Origin: Pisolithus tinctorius
Taxonomy: Eukaryota; Basidiomycota; Agaricomycetes; Boletales; Pisolithaceae
DNA length: 64,000 nt
Direction: 5' to 3'
NCBI GenBank assembly: GCA_024663395.1
Contig: JANFAH010000043.1
Location: forward strand, 522,759 to 586,758
The position numbers were made by a program, and so were the translations under genes. Below are positions 58,601 through 64,000 of the stretch, one piece after another (within the stretch, counting starts at the first letter, position 1; every line of letters begins with the position of its first letter). A model generated the notes under the pieces. That model did no database searches and had not been told where the DNA came from. It worked only from the letters and a program-made list of their open reading frames with translations.

Positions 58601-60419
58601 ACCCGTCTATCGGTGTGACATCGATGACTCCATGTCTGTTAATCCAGATCTGCACAAACGTTGGTGTCCAACGTTTGCGCACTTTTGCTACCTTCCCATC
58701 TTCATGACACATCCTTGCACTCGCTCATCCCAATTCCACTCCAGACTTACGAGGCAAAGTTCACAATCCGTCATGCAATAAATCACTTCCCTCAAGACAG
58801 GTACCCCTCCATTCAAAACGATCCCCTTCGAGTCGCTTGCTATGCTGCAGAGATTGCCCTCCGCATCTACTTCGACGACGTAAAGAATCTCGTCAACAAA
58901 AACGTCATGCTCGAACTCTCCCCTCTCTTACTCTCCACTTCCTCCGCCGTTCGCTCCGCAGCTCGCTCAAGACAACACGCCCTTGCATCCTGGTTGGACT
59001 CCTCCCTTCCCCTCTCTTACAATCCTACCACCTTCCAATTCCTTCTCCTCGCCGTCCGCCCCCTCACAGACGGAGACCTCAACCTCATCCACTCCTCCAC
59101 CGGCCCAAAACCCCTCTCCTTCTTCGTAAGCGAAATCCTCTACATGTGCAATCACCCAAACAGTCGCAGACGCCCCCCTTTCATAAAAGGTGGTAACTTC
59201 CTCCCCGTCATCCAAATGGCCTCTAAGGAAATTCTCGCCATCGCAGATGCAGAGTTGCTCCAGCATGCAGACCGTCTCGTCTTCCTCTCAGATGCCCTCC
59301 TTCGTGCCGCTCGTGAACTCCAAGTCAACCACGTCCCTTGGTCTCCAAATCCATCAGGTCGTTCAGGAAATCCCTCCTCCATCATATCCCATCACACCTG
59401 GCTCAACCTCGGTCACTCGGATGCTCCTCTCACATCTCCAAATGCCCCATTCCTCTCAGCACACCAATCTGCTCTCGCCATCGCTCGCCGCACCTCCGAA
59501 CACATACAGGCTTCTGATCCTCGTGGAAGGTGGAGCGTCTTGGCGATCGGCCTTCCTGCCTTCAATTCCATCTTGCACAAGTCCATCCCCCCTTCCGAGT
59601 TCGTCCTTGAAAACGCATCCCTCGATGGCTCCCCTCAATATGTCCGCGACGCCTACAACCACGCCATCTCTTCTTTCAACCCATCTCTCCCCCTACACCA
59701 ACTAGCTGTCTTCGTCGCCCTCATCTTTGCAAACCTCTTGCCATCTGCCTTCGCTCCAAAAGACATCGCTTCCCCATCCACCTTCGACGCTTACCTCCCT
59801 TATATTCGATCGTTGAAATGGGTCGCTCGCAAAAAGTCAAAGGGCACTACCGATAAGGACCCTTTCATCGTCATGGTCATCACCTTCATCCTCTGCCTCT
59901 ACGATCATGACTCCCCCATCATCAAGCGTCTCCTCGCATGCGAGTCCTTGGATAATTGGGTTAGCAAACATTGTATGTCCTCCATCTCTTCCTCTTCACA
60001 CGTCCCTTTCTCATGTCATCCCTCCTCCAGCTACTAAGGGCATCACCGCTTTCATGCTCTGTCGTCTCGGCTTGGCTATCCCTACCAATTCCCGTGCTTT
60101 CCGTTCCGCCCGCTGGCTCAAAGACATCAAGCCCCTCTCCCATTCTCAGATCACCACCAAACATGCAACCATCTCCCAGCTCTTGAGAGACAGTCAGAAA
60201 TTTGGTGCTTACAATGCCATCTTGAGTCTTGCTGGCATCTCCACCATCGATGCCTTGGTCGATGCAGGTTGCCTCCCTTCTCGCAACCTTCCTCTCCCTC
60301 CCTCCCTTTCTCTTCCTTCCTCCTCTAAACGCACCTTCGACTATATGGATGCTGATGATGGTCTCACAATCGCTTCCATAGATACATTCAATAAACAAAA
60401 GTCTGCTAGAAAGTACTGA
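55698..60419 (+). CDS. Large unrecognised protein, partner of the ParB-like gene
   Basis: ATG 55698 begins MSHHSLDTSDHD; intron 55736-55797 joins to DFIPVDLHDPIFLPDDLLPI. Subsequent exons give VALYQHDLASSAAHLARFQA, GHYLDFSLFLGARCGLDVAV, LRDVSQINDLFADKWSRWVR, GHEIPVYDLDGYRIYRRLP, FRDQKRFHSVQVGKITAAMT, RYVYNHIVTPLLRAWAHPS and LADNPNLDDKQMDPSFVEMM. Intron 58421-58744 (324 bases) joins to TYEAKFTIRHAINHFPQDRY. The long last exons carry LSFFVSEILYMCNHPNSRRR and KGITAFMLCRLGLAIPTNSR, and the stop is 60417-60419. About 1,340 residues, rich in His and Asp in the first half. No family, signal peptide or membrane segment is recognised. It shares palindrome family 2 and strand with the gene before it, so the two probably form one unit. 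Frames in the middle exons (56590-57800) were chosen by best continuity. Confidence 0.6.
58497..58681. repeat. Palindrome family 2, two copies in intron 58421-58744
   Basis: A weaker copy at 58497-58525 (GCGCAAA...TTTGCGT) and a strong one at 58651-58681 (arms TGCACAAACGTTGG and CCAACGTTTGCGCA around TGT, one mismatch) lie in the longest intron of the second gene. Confidence 0.85.
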
Positions 60420-60844
60420 TACTTACCATCCTACCTTCTTAAATTACCTCTGTCATCGTCATCTCTCTCTCTTGTCTCTTCCTTTAATACATCGTTCCAT
60501 CCATCTCTTCGCTACAGCTGCTTTTCTTCATTCCATTCCTTACTTTACCAATCCATCATTGGTTATCAGAATCCCTTTGTATATAACCATGCCTGGAGGC
60601 CACTGCACCCTGTCCATCACAGTCCTGAAACCAAGTCATCTGAAATGTTTGTTCGGTCCTAAATGTAAGACTTACCAATCTCAGTCAGTCAGCCCTGATG
60701 GATCATGGCTGACTTTGCTAGGGCTTGTCCATGCCCCTGAGGTGGCATTCACCCACCCCCATTAGTGGATGATCCCCCCTCCCCTAAAGGTGGGTTCAGT
60801 CACCCTCACTCTCAAACATACCTGCTTTATGGACTTTCACCTTG
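60420..60844. other. Spacer, no gene recognised
   Basis: The 3' flank of the second block gene. Pyrimidine-rich, then mixed; nothing recognised. Confidence 0.4.
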
Positions 60845-61110
60845 GCTTTCCATGCGTCCTGAAGGTCATTGGAGACCAATGCCAAACTAGGAGGTGTAAA
60901 TGCAATCCCAGCAGCACCTGCACTAGACAAGTCGATCGTCAGCATCATCCCTCTCCCCTATCCTCAAATGTGCCACCAATGATCCTCCTCTTGGACATAT
61001 TGGCTCCCCATGCATCCTGATGGTCTTCAGAGACCAATGCCAAACTAGGAGGTGTAAATGCAATTCCAACAGCACCTGTACTAAACAAGTTAATCAACAG
61101 CATCGTTGAA
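60845..61110 (+). repeat. Direct repeat, two copies about 155 bases apart
   Basis: Two copies share GAGACCAATGCCAAACTAGG then AGGTGTAAATGCAAT and an AGCACCTG(C/T)ACTA end: one around 60855-60935, one around 61010-61090. It could be a subtelomeric repeat or the edge of an inserted block. Confidence 0.7.
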
Positions 61111-61279
61111 TGATCCTACCCCTCGAAGGTGGGATCAGCCAACATAACAATCTCCTTCTGCCCCCCTAACGACCTACTTTCCAGCATCCACCCTCACCTC
61201 CCACTTGCAACCTGCCTTACATGGAAGGTTGCATGCAACTACCATATCAAGGGAACGTGTTGCCACTGGGTGAAGAGAA

Positions 61280-62104
61280 AATAAGGAAAGGCTTGCTTAT
61301 CTGGATGCAAGATGACTGGCAAGTGACTAGCAAAAAAAAGCGGACCACCAAACAACCAAACAACATAATGGACATGGTAGTTGCCACTGACTACTGACAA
61401 GCAGCTACCAAGCGACAACCACAGACATGAAGAATATGACTAGTGCAAATAAGGGACCAGTTGCTTGTCTGGAGTGACCGACGAGGACCACTAATCACTA
61501 CTGATGACAAAGTGCCAAGTACCAAGTACCAAATACCTTAATAACATGCTTTCTGAACCCTGCCCCAGACTCTGCATGAAACCTGCACAGCCACTGCATG
61601 AAACCTCACAGCCACTGCATGCAACCTCTTGGTGAGTGAATGAAACCTACACAGCCACTGAATGAAACCTCACAGCCGCTGCATGAAACCTACACAGCCA
61701 CTGAATGAAACCTCACAGCCACTGCATGCAACCTCTTAGTGAGTGAATGAAACCTATGCAGCCACTGAATGAAACCTCACAGCCACTGCATGCAACCTCC
61801 ATATAAGGAAATGCACAGCCACCCTAAGTGAAAAAAATAAGCGACTGGTTGCTTATCTGGACACAAGATGACTAGCAAGTAATTAGCAAAAAAAAGTGGA
61901 GTTAGCAATGACCACTGACTACCAATGAGCAACTACCAAGTAGCAAAAATAAGGGACTGGTTGGCTATTTGGATTGAAGATGACTAGTGAGTTGATTAGC
62001 AAAAAAGTGGACTACCTACGAAGGGATGTAGTAGTGACTATGGACCTACTGACTACCAACTGACTTGAATATGACTAGCAAAAAATAAGCGACCGGTTGC
62101 TAAT
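61280..62104. repeat. Distal subtelomeric repeats with five palindrome 1 copies
   Basis: Palindromes at 61280 and 61447 (degenerate), 61836, 61947 and 62083. Between them (61571-61800) lies a tandem array of CACAGCCACTGCATGAAACC-type units with a longer period that includes GTGAGTGAATGAAACCT. The region is a second, partial copy of the helicase flanks, without the helicase. Confidence 0.8.
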
Positions 62105-62207
62105 CTGGAGGGGTAAGACAGACTACTACATACTATGATGACTACAGACTACAGATTACTGAGTTGGTGACAGAAGTAGGGAAAGTGACTGGAAGTCAAC
62201 TGGGATG

Positions 62208-62424
62208 AAAACTGTGGTAAAAAACCGAGAGATAACCCCTGAGAAAACCCTGGTAAATAACCCAGAAATAACTGCTGTGAAAACCCCAGTAAAAAACCCG
62301 GAGATAACCCCCGTGAAAAGCCCAGTAAATAACCTGGAAATAACCTGCATGAAAACCCCGGTAAAAAAACCCAGAGATAACCCCTGTGAAAAGCCCGGTA
62401 AGTGACCCCGAGATAACCCCCGGA
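62208..62424 (+). repeat. 33-base tandem repeat
   Basis: Six to seven degenerate units of about 33 bases, each containing AACCC(G/A)GAGATAACCCC and GTGAAAA(C/G)CC. The frame through it reads an 11-residue repeat (PVKNPEITPVK), an artefact of the period. It begins exactly where similarity to the helicase downstream flank ends. Confidence 0.8.
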
Positions 62425-62446
62425 CCCCCCCCCCCCCCCCCCCCCC
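62425..62446 (+). repeat. Run of 22 cytosines
   Basis: An uninterrupted C homopolymer separates the C-rich tandem repeat from the C-poor subtelomere. Its true length may differ because of sequencing error. Confidence 0.8.
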
Positions 62447-63845
62447 GAGTGAGAGTGGTGTTGGTAGTGAAAGTGTAGTGTTCGATGTTTTTAGTAGTAG
62501 TAGTAGTAGTAGTAATGGTAATGGTAATAATAATAATAGTAGTAAGAGTAGAGTAGTGTGGGATGTTTTTGGTAGTGGTAGTGATAATAATGGTAGTAAA
62601 GTTGGTAGTAGTGTTGGTAATAGGAATAGAGTAGTGTGGGAAGAAATTGGTAGTAGTAGTAGGAATGGTAATGGTAATGGTAATGGTAGTATAGTTGGTA
62701 GTGTTGGTAATGGGAATAGTGTAAAGTGGGATGAAATGTTTAGAAGTGGTAGTGTGAGTGGTGGTAGTAGGGGTAATAGTAATAGTAATGGTAGTGTAGT
62801 GTGGGAAGAAATTGGTAGTAGATGTGTAGTTGGTAGGAATAGTGTAGTGTGGGATGAAATTGGTAGTAGTAGTGGTAATAGGAATAGGGTAGAGTGGGAG
62901 GTTTAGAGTGGTAATGTTGGGGGTAGTAAGAGTAATAGTAGTAGTAGTATAGTTGGTAGTGTTGGTAATAGGAATAGAGTAGTGTGCGAAGATTTTGGTG
63001 GTAGTAGTAGGAATGATAATAGGAATAGGGTAATGTAGGATGTGATGTGTAGAAGTGGTAGTGTAAGTAGTGGTAGTGGTAGTATGAGTAATAGTAATGG
63101 TAGTGTAGTGAGGGAGGATTTTGGTAGTAGTGGTAGTGTAGGTAGTGTGGGAGGAAATGTGTAGTAGTAGTAGTAGTAGTGGAGTAGGTAGATTTTGTAG
63201 GGTAGTTGGTAATAGGATTAGTGGTAGTAATGGTAATAAGGGTGTAGTGTAGGAGGATATGTGTAGTGTTGTTGGTAGAGTTGGTAGTAGGAATAGGGTA
63301 GAATTTTTTTTATGGGTGGTAGTGTAAGTAGTGTAAGTAGGGTAGTGTGTGATAGTAGTAGTGTTGTAGGATGTGTAGTTGGTAGGAATAGGATAGTGTA
63401 GGAAATGAAGAGTAGTAGTAGTAGTAGTAGTAGTGTAAGTAGGGTAGGTAGTGTAGTTGGTAGAAATGGGAATAGGATTAGGAATAGGAATAGGGTAGTG
63501 TGTTTGATGATGTGTAGTGTAAGTAGGGTAGGTGGAGTAGTTGGTAGAGTTGGTGATAGGAAAAGGAATAGGATAGGAATTGGTAGTAGTAGGGTAAGTA
63601 GGGTGAGTAGGGTGAGTAGGGTAGTGTAGGTAATAGGAATAGGAATAGGGGTAGTGGTAGTAGGAATTAGGATTGGTAGTAGTAGAGTAGGTAGTAGGAT
63701 TAGGATTAGGGGAATATTTGAGTAGGAGATAGGGGATGATTAGAATATTTTAGGGGAAGATAGGGGTTTTATTTATTTAGGAGATAGGGGCTGATTATGT
63801 AAGATTTTTTAAAAAAATTTTATCAGAGAAGTTAGAAGTTAGAAG
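62447..63845 (+). repeat. C-depleted G/T/A-rich telomere-associated sequence
   Basis: About 1.4 kb made of GGTAGTAGT, GGTAATGG and AGGAATAGGG-like motifs with only a handful of cytosines on this strand. Open frames through it (Ser, Gly, Asn, Val-rich) are compositional. Near the telomere AGGAATAGGG-type units become commoner, suggesting relation to degenerate telomere repeat. Confidence 0.8.
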
Positions 63846-64000
63846 GTTAGGGTTAGGTTAGGTTAGGTTAGGTTAGGTTAGGGTTAGGGTTAGGTAGGTT
63901 AGGGTTAGGTTAGGGTTAGGTTAGGTTAGGGTTAGGGTTAGGGTTAGGGTTAGGGTTAGGTTAGGGTTAGGTTAGGGTTAGGTTAGGTTAGGGTTAGGGT
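63846..64000 (+). repeat. Telomere repeat array, TTAGGG mixed with TTAGG
   Basis: About 155 bases of tandem TTAGGG and TTAGG units on the plus strand reaching the end of the window, the G-rich orientation expected of a right-hand chromosome terminus. The 5- and 6-base units are interspersed without a fixed order. Confidence 0.95.

Noticed and set aside
62205..62405. 66-residue frame with an 11-residue repeat
   Set aside because: The repeat mirrors a 33-base DNA tandem repeat that happens to be open; no start context or homologue known.
62478..63629. Ser/Gly/Asn-rich open frames near the telomere
   Set aside because: They follow from C-free GGTAGTAATGG repeats and have no domain or gene context.

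Overview
The window is fungal nuclear DNA, most likely from a mushroom-forming basidiomycete (Agaricomycetes), and it runs into a chromosome end. Genes are split by many 50-65 base GT-AG introns, several proteins belong to families I know from basidiomycetes (a heme-thiolate peroxidase, DUF6593-like and DUF7330-like proteins, a tnp2-type CACTA transposase, a WW-like family), and the last 155 bases are TTAGG/TTAGGG telomere repeats on the strand expected for a right-hand terminus. No bacterial or organellar features are visible. All exon joins were made by eye, and all family names come from motif recognition without a database search.

From 0 to about 22 kb the content is ordinary chromosomal: a BCAS3-type WD40 protein (-), a heme-thiolate peroxidase (+), an HDHD2-like HAD phosphatase (+), a DUF6593-like protein (-), the AAA+ helicase RVB1/pontin (-), an HNH-nuclease-domain protein (-), a SAMHD1-type dNTP triphosphohydrolase (+), a GFA/CENP-V-like protein (+) and a DUF7330-like membrane protein (+).

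From 22.5 to 31 kb mobile DNA dominates: an 817-base non-autonomous element with 26-base inverted repeats starting CACTG, with a tRNA-like segment inside it, then a CACTA transposase gene broken by one in-frame TGA and carrying a tandem array of micro-exons, then a divergent pair of unrecognised genes. From 32 to 40 kb lie a single-exon TPR-HET protein (heterokaryon-incompatibility type) and a long disordered WW-like protein.

From 41 kb to the end the DNA is subtelomeric. A 53-base minisatellite precedes a telomere-linked RecQ helicase gene (C2H2/OrsD-like fingers, a central conserved region, a helicase domain). The helicase gene and its flanks are studded with a short perfect palindrome (TAAGCAACCGGTTGCTTA and variants, 23 copies) that sits inside most of its introns. 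Next comes a two-gene block (50.6-60.4 kb): a protein with a ParB/DGQHR-like motif, and a 1.3-kilo-residue unknown protein. This block has its own palindrome (GCGCAAACGTTGG, 3-base loop, mirror arm) in its three longest introns and upstream. Helicase-flank repeats resume after the block, followed by a 33-base tandem repeat, a run of 22 C, 1.4 kb of almost C-free sequence, and the telomere.

The strongest candidate for something undescribed is the pairing of two neighbouring subtelomeric gene systems, each marked by its own private palindrome in introns and flanks. In the second system the product has a domain resembling the ParB family, whose bacterial members bind palindromic sites.
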